From positions 3,844,001-3,908,000 of the forward strand of contig NW_027478167.1 in the NCBI RefSeq assembly GCF_051020975.1: a DNA stretch of 64,000 nucleotides, read 5' to 3'. This document shows positions 1 to 13,500 of the stretch, in pieces; the stretch's first letter is position 1; every line of letters starts with the position of its first letter. Under the pieces are notes generated by a model. That model ran no database searches. It had not been told where the DNA came from and was given only the letters and a program-made list of their open reading frames with translations. The DNA comes from Osmia lignaria lignaria (lineage: Eukaryota; Arthropoda; Insecta; Hymenoptera; Megachilidae). The translations under genes and the position numbers were made by a program.

Positions 1-268
1 TCTTCTTGTTGTTCTTCTTCTGCACAGCTAAGCTGGAAGTGGCATTTGCAGCTCGCAATAGTGCAGAGTTATCTCAAAGAAAGGGGCCACGGTGTTTCTG
101 TATCTCTATTATGTTGGTGCGGCTTCGGAACTTTTAAATATCTTGATATATCTCGAGAACTACGCATCTGATCAAAAAATATCATAGAACATGAAAAGTA
201 GGAAACTTAATTCTCTACAAAAAAGGTCTCTTAACATTTTGCCATAGCTCTCTTCGTTTCCGAGATAT
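1..268 (+). repeat. Partial satellite monomer at left window edge
   Basis: This is the last 268 bp of a monomer whose first 54 bp lie outside the window. It enters inside the TTC-rich tract. It is haplotype A and carries the rarer variants ACATGAAAAG (near 190) and GCTCTCTTCG (near 247), which also mark the monomers starting at 1235 and 1557. Confidence 0.95.
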
Positions 269-1610
269 TTGCAGATTTATCTCAAGGGAAGGGGCCTGAC
301 GGACATATTTCGAGATATTTCTTCTTCTTGTTGTTCTTCTTCTGCACAGCTAAGTTGGAAGTGGCATTTGCAGCTCGCAATAGTGCAGAATTATCTCAAA
401 GAAAGGGGCCACGGTGTTTCTGTATCTCTATTATGTTGGTGCGGCTTCGGAACTTTTAAATATCTCGATATATCGCGAAAACTACGCTTCTGATCAAAAA
501 ATATCATAGAACATAAATTGTAGGAAACATAATTCTCTACAAAAAACGTCTCTTCACATTTCGCCATAGCTCGCTTCGTTTCCGAGATATTTGCAGATTT
601 ATCTCAAGGGAAGGGGCCTGACGGACATATTTCGAGATGTTTCTTCTTCTTGTTGTTCTTCTTCTGCACAGCTAAGCTGGAAGTGGCATTTGCAGCTCGC
701 AATAGTGCAGAGTTATCTCAAAGAGAGGGGCCACGGTATTTCTGTATCTCTATTATGTTGGTGCGGCTTCGGAACTTTTAAATATCTTGATATATCTCGA
801 GAACTACGCATCTGATCAAAAAATATCATAGAAGATAAAACGTAGGAAACTTGATTCTCTACAAAAAAGGTCTCTTAACATTTCGCCATAGCTCGCTTCG
901 TTTCCGAGATATTTGCAGATTTATCTCAAGGGAAGGGGCCTGTCGGACATATTTCGAGATATTTCTTCTTCTTGTTGTTCTTCTTCTGCACAGCTAAGCT
1001 GGAAGTGGCATTTGCGGCTCGCACTAGTGCAGAGTTATCTCAAAGACAGGGGCCACGGTGTTTCTGTATCTCTATTATGTTGGTGCGGCTTCGGAACTTT
1101 TAAATATCTCGATATATCGCGAAAACTACGCTTCTGATCAAAAAATATCATAGAACATAAATTGTAGGAAACATAATTCTCTACAAAAAACGTCTCTTCA
1201 CATTTTGCCATAGCTCGCTTCGTTTCCGAGATATTTGCAGATTTATCTCAAGGGAAGGGGCCTGACGGACATATTTCGAGATATTTCTTCTTCTTGTTGT
1301 TCTTCTTCTGCACAGCTAAGCTGGAAGTGGCATTTGCGGCTCGCACTAGTGCAGAGTTATCTCAAAGAAAGGGGCCACGGTGTTTCTGTATCCCTATTAT
1401 GTTGGTGCGGCTTCGGAACTTTTAAATATCTTGATATATCTCGAGAACTACGCATCTGATCAAAAAATATCATAGAACATGAAAAGTAGGAAACTTAATT
1501 CTCTACAAAAAAGGTCTCTTAACATTTTGCCATAGCTCTCTTCGTTTCCGAGATATTTGCAGATTTATCTCAAGGGAAGGGGCCTGACGGACATATTTCG
1601 AGATATTTCT
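1..1610 (+). repeat. 5-mer repeat, copy 1 (1610 bp)
   Basis: Positions 1-590 match 1611-2200, five monomers on, with one difference noted (562 C, 2172 T). Shared markers are ACATGAAAAG, GCTCTCTTCG, the AATTATCTC form of motif copy 2 and ATATCGCGAAAAC. Copy 1 may extend left of the window. The third monomer (913) and fourth (1235) also resemble 1879 and 2201, a 3-mer relation. Confidence 0.7.
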
Positions 1611-2200
1611 TCTTCTTGTTGTTCTTCTTCTGCACAGCTAAGCTGGAAGTGGCATTTGCAGCTCGCAATAGTGCAGAGTTATCTCAAAGAAAGGGGCCAC
1701 GGTGTTTCTGTATCTCTATTATGTTGGTGCGGCTTCGGAACTTTTAAATATCTTGATATATCTCGAGAACTACGCATCTGATCAAAAAATATCATAGAAC
1801 ATGAAAAGTAGGAAACTTAATTCTCTACAAAAAAGGTCTCTTAACATTTTGCCATAGCTCTCTTCGTTTCCGAGATATTTGCAGATTTATCTCAAGGGAA
1901 GGGGCCTGACGGACATATTTCGAGATATTTCTTCTTCTTGTTGTTCTTCTTCTGCACAGCTAAGTTGGAAGTGGCATTTGCAGCTCGCAATAGTGCAGAA
2001 TTATCTCAAAGAAAGGGGCCACGGTGTTTCTGTATCTCTATTATGTTGGTGCGGCTTCGGAACTTTTAAATATCTCGATATATCGCGAAAACTACGCTTC
2101 TGATCAAAAAATATCATAGAACATAAATTGTAGGAAACATAATTCTCTACAAAAAACGTCTCTTCACATTTTGCCATAGCTCGCTTCGTTTCCGAGATAT
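1611..2200 (+). repeat. 5-mer repeat, partial copy 2
   Basis: About 1.8 monomers repeat the start of the window. The following monomer (2201) switches to a different relationship, matching 1235 in the middle and the stop-loss lineage at its end, so the second copy was truncated or overwritten. Confidence 0.65.
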
Positions 2201-5200
2201 TTGCAGATTTATCTCAAGGGAAGGGGCCTGACGGACATATTTCGAGATATTTCTTCTTCTTGTTGTTCTTCTTCTGTACAGCTAAGCTGGAAGTGGCATT
2301 TGCGGCTCGCACTAGTGCAGAGTTATCTCAAAGAAAGGGGCCACGGTGTTTCTGTATCCCTATTATGTTGCTGCCGCTTCGGAACTTTTAAATATCTTGA
2401 TATATCTCGAGAACTACGCATCCGATCAAAACATATCATAGAACATAAAAAGTAGGAAACTTAATTCTCTACAAAAAAGGTCTCTTATCATTTTGCCATA
2501 GCTCGCTTCGTTTCCGAGATATTTGCAGATTTATCTCGAGGGAAGGGGCCTGACGGACATATTTCGAGATATTTCATCTTCTTGTTGTTCTTCTTCTGCA
2601 CAGCTAAGCTGGAAGCGGCATTTGCGGCTCGCACTAGTGCAGAGTTATCTCAAAGAAAGGGGCCACGGTGTTTCTGTATCTCTATTATGTTGGTGCGGCC
2701 TCGGAACTTTTAAATATCTTGATATATCTCGAGAACTACGCCTCTGATCGAAAAATATCATAGACCATAGAAAGTAGGAAACTCAATTCTCTACAAAAAA
2801 GGTCTCTTAACATTTTGCCATAGCTCGCTTCGTTTCCGAGATATTTGCAGATTTCTCTCAAGGGAAGGGGCCTGACGGACATATTCCGAGATATTTCTTC
2901 TTCTTGTTGTTCCTCTTCTGCACAGCTAAGCTGGAAGTGGCATTTGCAGGTCGCAATAGTGCAGAGTTATCTCAAAGAAAGGGGCCACGGTGTTTCTGTA
3001 TCTCTATTATGTTGGTGCGGCTTCGGAACTTTTAAATATCTCGATATATCTCGAAAACTACGCTTCTGATCAAAAAATATCAGAGAACGTAAATTGTAGG
3101 AAACATAATTCTCTACAAAAAAGGTCTCTTAACATTTTGCCATAGCTCGCTTCGTTTCCGAGATATTTGCAGATTTATCTCAAGGGAAGGGGCCTGACGG
3201 ACATATTTCGAGATATTTCTTCTTCTTGTTGTTCTTCTTCTGCACAGCTAAGCTGGAAGTGGCATTTGCAGCTCGCAATAGTGCAGAGTTATCTCAAAGA
3301 AAGGGGCCACGGTGTTTCTGTATCTCTATTATGTTGGTGCGGCTTCGGAACTTTTAAATATCTTGATATATCTCGAGAACTACGCATCTGATCAAAAAAT
3401 ATCGTAGAACATAAAAAGTAGGAAACTTAATTCTCTACAAATAAGGTCGCTTCAGATTTTGCCATAGCTCGCTTGGTTTCCGAGATATTTGCAGATTTAT
3501 CTCAAGGGAAGGGGCCTGACGGACATATTTCGAGATATTTCTTCTTCTTGTTGTTCTTCTTCTGCACAGCTAAGCTGGAAGTGGCATTTGCAGCGCGCAA
3601 TAGTGCAGAGTTATCTCAAAGAAAGGGGCCACGGTGTTTCTGTATCTCTATTATGTTGGTGCGGCTTCGGAACTTTTAAATATCTTGATATATCTCGAGA
3701 ACTACGCATCTGATCAAAAAATATCATACAACATAAAAAGTAGGAAACTTAATTCTCTACAAAAAACGTCTCTTAACATTTTGCCATAGCTCGCTTCGTT
3801 TCCGAGATATTTGCAGATTTATCTCAAGGGAAGGGGCCTAACGGACATATTTCGAGATATTTCTTCTTCTTGTTGTTCTTCTTCTGCACAGCTAAGCTGG
3901 AAGTGGCATTTGCGGCTCGCACTAGTGCAGAGTTATCTCAAAGAAAGGGGCCACGGTGTTTCTGTATCCCTATTATGTTGGTGCGGCTTCGGAACTTTTA
4001 AATATCTCGATATATCTCGAGAACTACGCTTCTGATCAAAAAATATCATAGAACATAAATTGTAGGAAACATAATTCTCTACAAAAAACGTCTCTTAACA
4101 TTGTGCCATAGCCCGCTTCGTTTCCGAGATATTTGCAGATTTATCTCAAGGGAAGGGGCCTGACGGACATATTTCGAGATATTTCTTCTTCTTGTTGTTC
4201 TTCCTCTGCACAGCTAAGCTGGAAGTGGCATTGGCAGCTCGCAATAGTGCAGAGTTATCTCAAAGAAAGGGGCCACGGTGTTTCTGTATCTCTATTATGT
4301 TGGTGCGGCTTCGGAACTTTTAAATATCTTGATATATCTCGAGAACTACGCATCTGATCAAAAAATATCATAGAACATAAAAAGTAGGAAACTTAATTCT
4401 CTACAAAAAAGGTCTCTTAACATTTTGCCATAGCTCGCTTCGTTTCCGAGATATTTGCAGATATATCTCAACGGAAGGGGCCTGACGGACATATTTCGAG
4501 ATATTTCTTCTTCTTGTTGTTCTTCTTCTGCACAGCTAAGCTGGAAGTGGCATTTGCGGCTCGCACTAGTGCACAGTTATCTCAAAGAAAGGGGCCACGG
4601 TGTTTCTGTATCTCTATTATGTTGGTGCGGCTTCGGAACTTTTAAATATCTCGATATATCTCGAAAACTACGCTTCTGATCAAAAAATATCATAGAACAT
4701 AAATTGTAGGAAACATAATTCTCTACAAAAAAGGTCTCTTAACATTTTGCCATAGCTCGCTTCGTTTCCGAGATATTTGCAGATATATCTCAAGGGAAGG
4801 GGCCTGACGGACATATTTCGAGATATTTCTTCTTCTTGTTGTTCTTCTTCTGCACAGCTAAGCTGGAAGTGGCATTTGCAGCGCGCAATAGTGCAGAGTT
4901 ATCTCAAAGAAAGGGGCCACGGTGTTTCTGTATCTCTATTATGTTGGTGCGGCTTCGGAACTTTTAAATATCTTGATATATCTCGAGAACTACGCATCTG
5001 ATCAAAAAATATCATAGAACATAAAAAGTAGGAAACATAATTCTCCAGAAAAAAGGTCTCTTAACATTTTGCCATAGCTCGCTTCGTTTCCGAGATATTT
5101 GCAGATATATCTCAAGGGAAGGGGCCTGACGGACATATTTCGAGATATTTCTTCTTCTTGTTGTTCTTCTTCTGCACAGCTAAGCTGGAAGTGGCATTTG

Positions 5201-5420
5201 CGGCTCGCACTAGTGCACAGTTATCTCAAAGAAAGGGGCCACGGTGTTTCTGTATCTCTATTATGTTGGTGCGGCTTCGGAACTTTTAAATATCTCGATA
5301 TATCTCGAAAACTACGCTTCTGATCAAAAAATATCATAGAACATAAATTGTAGGAAACATAATTCTCTACAAAAAAGGTCTCTTAACATTTTGCCATAGC
5401 TCGCTTCGTTTCCGAGATAT
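2201..5420 (+). repeat. Mosaic satellite segment, 10 monomers
   Basis: No long local duplication is evident. The trimer 2201-3166 (stop-loss monomer; CTCGAGGG/GGAAGCGGC monomer; ATTCCGAG/CAGGTCGC monomer) is related to the trimers at 8319-9284 and 12183-13148 further right, so it is a dispersed relative of the 12-mer units. The monomers at 4455 and 5099 are near copies, two units apart. Confidence 0.75.
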
Positions 5421-6386
5421 TTGCAGATATATCTCAAGGGAAGGGGCCTGACGGACATATTTCGAGATATTTCTTCTTCTTGTTGTTCTTCTTCTGCACA
5501 GCTAAACTGGAAGTGGCATTTCCAGCTCGCAATAGTGCAGAGTTATCTCAAAGAAAGGGGCCACGGTGTTTCTGTATCTCTATGATGTTGGTGCGGCTTC
5601 GGAACTTTTAAATATCTCGATATATCTCGAAAACTACGCTTCTGATCAAAAAATATCATAGAACCTAAATTGTAGGAAACATAATTCTCTACAAAAAAGG
5701 TCTCGTAACATTTTGCCATAGCTCGCTTCGTTTCCGAGATATTTGCAGATATATCTCAAGGGAAGGGGCCTGACGGACATATTTCGAGATATTTCTTCTT
5801 CTTGTTGTTCTTCTTCTGCACAGCTAAGCTGGAAGTGGCATTTGCAGCTCGCAATAGTGCAGAGTTACCTCAAAGAAAGGGGCCACGGTGTGTCTGTATC
5901 TCTATTATGTTGGTGCCGCTTCGGAACTTTTAAATATCTTGATATATCTCGAGAACTACGCATCCGATCAAAAAATATCATAGAACATAAAAAGTAGGAA
6001 ACTTAATTCTCTACAAAAAAGGTCTCTTATCATTTTGCCATAGCTCGCTTCGTTTCCGAGATATTTGCAGATTTATCTCGAGGGAAGGGGCCTGACGGAC
6101 ATATTTCGAGATATTTCTTCTTCTTGTTGTTCTTCTTCTGCACAGCTAAGCTGGAAGCGGCATTTGCGGCTCGCACTAGTGCAGAGTTATCTCAAAGAAA
6201 GGGGCCACGGTGTTTCTGTATCTCTATTATGTTGGTGCGGCCTCGGAACTTTTAAATATCTTGATATATCTCGAGAACTACGCCTCTGATCGAAAAATAT
6301 CATAGACCATAAAAAGTAGGATACTTAATTCTCTACAAAAAAGGTCTCTTAACATTTTGCCATAGCTCGCTTCGTTTCCGAGATAT
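5421..6386 (+). repeat. 3-mer repeat, copy 1 (966 bp)
   Basis: Three monomers: one with TATGATGTTGG (stop at codon 55), the stop-loss monomer, and the CTCGAGGG/GGAAGCGGC monomer. The same order follows at 6387. The first monomers differ at a handful of sites, for example CAGATATATC against CAGATTTATC. Confidence 0.75.
5743..5997 (+). other. Stop-loss version of the frame (84 codons)
   Basis: CATCTGATC has become CATCCGATC, so the frame reads through the usual TGA and ends ten codons later at the TAG of AAGTAGG in the linker, adding RSKNIIEHKK. The same change is in the monomers starting at 2201, 6709, 8319, 10573 and 12183. It travels with TTACCTC, GTGTGTCTG and GTGCCGC, except in 2201, so it is a lineage marker rather than evidence of coding. 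Confidence 0.7.
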
Positions 6387-7352
6387 TTGCAGATTTATCT
6401 CAAGGGAAGGGGTCTGACGGACATATTTCGAGATATTTCTTCTTCTTGTTGTTCTTCTTCTGCACAGCTAAACTGGAAGTGGCATTTCCAGCTCGCAATA
6501 GTGCAGAGTTATCTCAAAGAAAGGGGCCACGGTGTTTCTGTATCTCTATGATGTTGGTGCGGCTTCGGAACTTTTAAATATCTCGATATATCTCGAAAAC
6601 TACGCTTCTGATCAAAAAATATCATAGAACATAAATTGTAGAAAACATAATGCTCTACAAAAAAGGTCTCGTAACATTTTGCCATAGCTCGCTTCGTTTC
6701 CGAGATATTTGCAGATATATCTCAAGGGAAGGGGCCTGACGGACATATTTCGAGATATTTCTTCTTCTTGTTGTTCTTCTTCTGCACAGCTAAGCTGGAA
6801 GTGGCATTTGCAGCTCGCAATAGTGCAGAGTTACCTCAAAGAAAGGGGCCACGGTGTGTCTGTATCTCTATTATGTTGGTGCCGCTTCGGAACTTTTAAA
6901 TATCTTGATATATCTCGAGAACTACGCATCCGATCAAAAAATATCATAGAACATAAAAAGTAGGAAACTTAATTCTCTACAAAAAAGGTCTCTTATCATT
7001 TTGCCATAGCTCGCTTCGTTTCCGAGATATTTGCAGATTTATCTCGAGGGAAGGGGCCTGACGGACATATTTCGAGATATTTCTTCTTCTTGTTGTTCTC
7101 CTTCTGCACAGCTAAGCTGGAAGCGGCATTTGCGGCTCGCACTAGTGCAGAGTTATCTCAAAGAAAGGGGCCACGGTGTTTCTGTATCTCTATTATGTTG
7201 GTGCGGCCTCGGAACTTTTAAATATCTTGATATATCTCGAGAACTACGCCTCTGATCGAAAAATATCATAGACCATAAAAAGTAGGAAACTCAATTCTCT
7301 ACAAAAAAGGTCTCTTAACATTTTGCCATAGCTCGCTTCGTTTCCGAGATAT
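6387..7352 (+). repeat. 3-mer repeat, copy 2 (966 bp)
   Basis: Same monomer order as 5421-6386. Its last two monomers are also the first two of the following 12-mer unit, and the trimer recurs inside that unit at 7997-8962, so the 12-mer contains an older 3-mer duplication. Confidence 0.75.
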
Positions 7353-10300
7353 TTGCAGATTTATCTCAAGGGAAGGGGCCTGACGGACATATTCCGAGAT
7401 ATTTCTTCTTCTTGTTGTTCCTCTTCTGCACAGCTAAGCTGGAAGTGGCATTTGCAGATCGCAATAGTGCAGAGTTATCTCAAAGAAAGGGGCCACGGTG
7501 TTTCTGTATCTCTATTATGTTGGTGCGGCTTCGGAACTTTTAAATATCTCGATATATCTCGAAAACTACGCTTCTGATCAAAAAATATCAGAGAACGTAA
7601 ATTGTAGGAAACATAATTCTCTACAAAAAAGGTCTCTTAACATTTTGCCATAGCTCGCTTCGTTTCCGAGATATTTGCAGATTTATCTCAAGGGAAGGGG
7701 TCTGACGGACATATTTCGAGATATTTCTTCTTCTTGTTGTTCTTCTTCTGCACAGCTAAGCTGGAAGTGGCATTTGCAGCGCGCAATAGTGCAGAGTTAT
7801 CTCAAAGAAAGGGGCCACGGTGTTTCTGTATCTCTATTATGTTGGTGCGGCTTCGGAACTTTTAAATATCTTGATATATCTCGAGAACTACGCATCTGAT
7901 CAAAAAATATCATAGAACATAAAAAGTAGGAAACTTAATTCTCTACAAAAAACGTCTCTCAACATTTTGCCATAGCTCGCTTCGTTTCCGAGATATTTGC
8001 AGATTTATCTCAAGGGAAGGGGCCTAACGGACATATTTCGAGATATTTCTTCTTCTTGTTGTTCTTCTTCTGCACAGCTAAACTGGAAGTGGCATTTCCA
8101 GCTCGCAATAGTGCAGAGTTATCTCAAAGAAAGGGGCCACGGTGTTTCTGTATCTCTATGATGTTGGTGCGGCTTCGGAACTTTTAAATATCTCGATATA
8201 TCTCGAAAACTACGCTTCTGATCAAAAAATATCATAGAACATAAATTGTAGGAAACATAATGCTCTACAAAAAAGGTCTCGTAACATTTTGCCATAGCTC
8301 GCTTCGTTTCCGAGATATTTGCAGATATATCTCAAGGGAAGGGGCCTGACGGACATATTTCGAGATATTTCTTCTTCTTGTTGTTCTTCTTCTGCACAGC
8401 TAAGCTGGAAGTGGCATTTGCAGCTCGCAATAGTGCAGAGTTACCTCAAAGAAAGGGGCCACGGTGTGTCTGTATCTCTATTATGTTGGTGCCGCTTCGG
8501 AACTTTTAAATATCTTGATATATCTCGAGAACTACGCATCCGATCAAAAAATATCATAGAACATAAAAAGTAGGAAACTTAATTCTCTACAAAAAAGGTC
8601 TCTTATCATTTTGCCATAGCTCGCTTCGTTTCCGAGATATTTGCAGATTTATCTCGAGGGAAGGGGCCTGACGGACATATTTCGAGATATTTCTTCTTCT
8701 TGTTGTTCTTCTTCTGCACAGCTAAGCTGGAAGCGGCATTTGCGGCTCGCACTAGTGCAGAGTTATCTCAAAGAAAGGGGCCACGGTGTTTCTGTATCTC
8801 TATTATGTTGGTGCGGCCTCGGAACTTTTAAATATCTTGATATATCTCGAGAACTACGCCTCTGATCGAAAAATATCATAGACCATAAAAAGTAGGAAAC
8901 TCGATTCTCTACAAAAAAGGTCTCTTAACATTTTGCCATAGCTCGCTTCGTTTCCGAGATATTTGCAGATTTATCTCAAGGGAAGGGGCCTGACGGACAT
9001 ATTCCGAGATATTTCTTCTTCTTGTTGTTCCTCTTCTGCACAGCTAAGCTGGAAGTGGCATTTGCAGGTCGCAATAGTGCAGAGTTATCTCAAAGAAAGG
9101 GGCCACGGTGTTTCTGTATCTCTATTATGTTGGTGCGGCTTCGGAACTTTTAAATATCTCGATATATCTCGAAAACTACGCTTCTGATCAAAAAATATCA
9201 GAGAACGTAAATTGTAGGAAACATAATTCTCTACAAAAAAGGTCTCTTAACATTTTGCCATAGCTCGCTTCGTTTCCGAGATATTTGCAGATTTATCTCT
9301 AGGGAAGGGGTCTGACGGACATATTTCGAGATATTTCTTCTTCTTGTTGTTCTTCTTCTGCACAGCTAAGCTGGAAGTGGCATTTGCAGCTCGCAATAGT
9401 GCAGAGTTACCTCAAAGAAAGGGGCCACGGTGTGTCTGTATCTCTATTATGTTGGTGCCGCTTCGGAACTTTTAAATATCTGGATATATCTCGAGAACTG
9501 CGCATCTGATCAAAAAATATCATAGAACACAAAAAGTAGGAAACTTAATTCTCTACAAAAAACGTCTCTTAACATTTTGCCATAGCTCGCTTCGTTTCCG
9601 AGATATTTGCAGATTTATCTCAAGGGAAGGGGCCTAACGGACATATTTCGAGATATTTCTTCTTCTTGTTGTTCTTCTTCTGCACAGCTAAGCTGGAAGT
9701 GGCATTTGCAGCGCGCAATAGTGCAGAGTTATCTCAAAGAAAGGGGCCACGGTGTTTCTGTATCTCTATTATGTTGGTGCGGCTTCGGAACTTTTAAATA
9801 TCTTGATATATCTCGAGAACTACGCATCTGATCAAAAAATATCATAGAACATAAAAAGTAGGAAACTTAATTCTCTACAAAAAAGGTCTCTTAATATTTT
9901 GCCATAGCTCGCTTCGTTTCCGAGATATTTGCAGATTTATCTCAAGGGAAGGGGCCTAACGAACATATTTCGAGATATTTCTTCTTCTTGTTGTTCTTCT
10001 TCTGCACAGCTAAACTGGAAGTGGCATTTCCAGCTCGCAATAGTGCAGAGTTATCTCAAAGAAAGGGGCCACGGTGTTTCTGTATCTCTATTATGTTGGT
10101 GCGGCTTCGGAACTTTTAAATATCTCGATATATCTCGACCACTACGCTTCTGATCAAAAAATATCATAGAACATAAATTGTAGGAAACATAATTGTCGAC
10201 AAATAAGGTCTCTTAACATTTTGCCATAGCTCGCTTCCTTTCCGAGATATTTGCAGATATATCTCAAGGGAAGGGGCCTGACGGACATATTTCGAGATAT

Positions 10301-10572
10301 TTCTTCTTCTTGTTGTTCTTCTTCTGCACAGCTAAGCTGGAAGTGGCATTTGCGGCTCGCACTAGTGCACAGTTATCTCAAAGAAAGGGGCCACGGTGTT
10401 TCTGTATCTCTATTATGTTGGTGCGGCTTCGGAACTTTTAAATATCTCGATATATCTCGAAAACTACGCTTCTGATCAAAAAATATCATAGAACATAAAT
10501 TGTAGGAAACATAATTCTCTACAAAAAAGGTCTCTTAACATTTTGCCATAGCTCGCTTCGTTTCCGAGATAT
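6709..10572 (+). repeat. 12-mer higher-order unit 1, copy 1 (3864 bp)
   Basis: Twelve monomers, each distinguishable, are repeated in the same order at 10573-14436. Comparing by eye I found two differences in 3864 bp: 6997 C against 10861 G, and 10195 G against 14059 C. Single-monomer markers kept in both copies include CTCCTTCTGC (7031), CAGATCGC (7353), CTCTCAAC (7675), ATAATGCTC (7997), ACTCGATTC (8641), CTCTAGGG (9285) and CGACCACTACG (9929). The left boundary lies roughly between 6673 and 6811. Confidence 0.93.
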
Positions 10573-13500
10573 TTGCAGATATATCTCAAGGGAAGGGGCC
10601 TGACGGACATATTTCGAGATATTTCTTCTTCTTGTTGTTCTTCTTCTGCACAGCTAAGCTGGAAGTGGCATTTGCAGCTCGCAATAGTGCAGAGTTACCT
10701 CAAAGAAAGGGGCCACGGTGTGTCTGTATCTCTATTATGTTGGTGCCGCTTCGGAACTTTTAAATATCTTGATATATCTCGAGAACTACGCATCCGATCA
10801 AAAAATATCATAGAACATAAAAAGTAGGAAACTTAATTCTCTACAAAAAAGGTCTCTTATGATTTTGCCATAGCTCGCTTCGTTTCCGAGATATTTGCAG
10901 ATTTATCTCGAGGGAAGGGGCCTGACGGACATATTTCGAGATATTTCTTCTTCTTGTTGTTCTCCTTCTGCACAGCTAAGCTGGAAGCGGCATTTGCGGC
11001 TCGCACTAGTGCAGAGTTATCTCAAAGAAAGGGGCCACGGTGTTTCTGTATCTCTATTATGTTGGTGCGGCCTCGGAACTTTTAAATATCTTGATATATC
11101 TCGAGAACTACGCCTCTGATCGAAAAATATCATAGACCATAAAAAGTAGGAAACTCAATTCTCTACAAAAAAGGTCTCTTAACATTTTGCCATAGCTCGC
11201 TTCGTTTCCGAGATATTTGCAGATTTATCTCAAGGGAAGGGGCCTGACGGACATATTCCGAGATATTTCTTCTTCTTGTTGTTCCTCTTCTGCACAGCTA
11301 AGCTGGAAGTGGCATTTGCAGATCGCAATAGTGCAGAGTTATCTCAAAGAAAGGGGCCACGGTGTTTCTGTATCTCTATTATGTTGGTGCGGCTTCGGAA
11401 CTTTTAAATATCTCGATATATCTCGAAAACTACGCTTCTGATCAAAAAATATCAGAGAACGTAAATTGTAGGAAACATAATTCTCTACAAAAAAGGTCTC
11501 TTAACATTTTGCCATAGCTCGCTTCGTTTCCGAGATATTTGCAGATTTATCTCAAGGGAAGGGGTCTGACGGACATATTTCGAGATATTTCTTCTTCTTG
11601 TTGTTCTTCTTCTGCACAGCTAAGCTGGAAGTGGCATTTGCAGCGCGCAATAGTGCAGAGTTATCTCAAAGAAAGGGGCCACGGTGTTTCTGTATCTCTA
11701 TTATGTTGGTGCGGCTTCGGAACTTTTAAATATCTTGATATATCTCGAGAACTACGCATCTGATCAAAAAATATCATAGAACATAAAAAGTAGGAAACTT
11801 AATTCTCTACAAAAAACGTCTCTCAACATTTTGCCATAGCTCGCTTCGTTTCCGAGATATTTGCAGATTTATCTCAAGGGAAGGGGCCTAACGGACATAT
11901 TTCGAGATATTTCTTCTTCTTGTTGTTCTTCTTCTGCACAGCTAAACTGGAAGTGGCATTTCCAGCTCGCAATAGTGCAGAGTTATCTCAAAGAAAGGGG
12001 CCACGGTGTTTCTGTATCTCTATGATGTTGGTGCGGCTTCGGAACTTTTAAATATCTCGATATATCTCGAAAACTACGCTTCTGATCAAAAAATATCATA
12101 GAACATAAATTGTAGGAAACATAATGCTCTACAAAAAAGGTCTCGTAACATTTTGCCATAGCTCGCTTCGTTTCCGAGATATTTGCAGATATATCTCAAG
12201 GGAAGGGGCCTGACGGACATATTTCGAGATATTTCTTCTTCTTGTTGTTCTTCTTCTGCACAGCTAAGCTGGAAGTGGCATTTGCAGCTCGCAATAGTGC
12301 AGAGTTACCTCAAAGAAAGGGGCCACGGTGTGTCTGTATCTCTATTATGTTGGTGCCGCTTCGGAACTTTTAAATATCTTGATATATCTCGAGAACTACG
12401 CATCCGATCAAAAAATATCATAGAACATAAAAAGTAGGAAACTTAATTCTCTACAAAAAAGGTCTCTTATCATTTTGCCATAGCTCGCTTCGTTTCCGAG
12501 ATATTTGCAGATTTATCTCGAGGGAAGGGGCCTGACGGACATATTTCGAGATATTTCTTCTTCTTGTTGTTCTTCTTCTGCACAGCTAAGCTGGAAGCGG
12601 CATTTGCGGCTCGCACTAGTGCAGAGTTATCTCAAAGAAAGGGGCCACGGTGTTTCTGTATCTCTATTATGTTGGTGCGGCCTCGGAACTTTTAAATATC
12701 TTGATATATCTCGAGAACTACGCCTCTGATCGAAAAATATCATAGACCATAAAAAGTAGGAAACTCGATTCTCTACAAAAAAGGTCTCTTAACATTTTGC
12801 CATAGCTCGCTTCGTTTCCGAGATATTTGCAGATTTATCTCAAGGGAAGGGGCCTGACGGACATATTCCGAGATATTTCTTCTTCTTGTTGTTCCTCTTC
12901 TGCACAGCTAAGCTGGAAGTGGCATTTGCAGGTCGCAATAGTGCAGAGTTATCTCAAAGAAAGGGGCCACGGTGTTTCTGTATCTCTATTATGTTGGTGC
13001 GGCTTCGGAACTTTTAAATATCTCGATATATCTCGAAAACTACGCTTCTGATCAAAAAATATCAGAGAACGTAAATTGTAGGAAACATAATTCTCTACAA
13101 AAAAGGTCTCTTAACATTTTGCCATAGCTCGCTTCGTTTCCGAGATATTTGCAGATTTATCTCTAGGGAAGGGGTCTGACGGACATATTTCGAGATATTT
13201 CTTCTTCTTGTTGTTCTTCTTCTGCACAGCTAAGCTGGAAGTGGCATTTGCAGCTCGCAATAGTGCAGAGTTACCTCAAAGAAAGGGGCCACGGTGTGTC
13301 TGTATCTCTATTATGTTGGTGCCGCTTCGGAACTTTTAAATATCTGGATATATCTCGAGAACTGCGCATCTGATCAAAAAATATCATAGAACACAAAAAG
13401 TAGGAAACTTAATTCTCTACAAAAAACGTCTCTTAACATTTTGCCATAGCTCGCTTCGTTTCCGAGATATTTGCAGATTTATCTCAAGGGAAGGGGCCTA

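Noticed and set aside
3473..3679. Second + strand open frame of 68-73 codons (also near 23437, 48861, 51115, 52403, 54994)
   Set aside because: It appears only where a point change makes a TTG upstream (for example GCTTGGTTTCC), overlaps the 74-codon frame in another phase and has no ATG. It mainly shows that low stop density makes several frames open in this segment.
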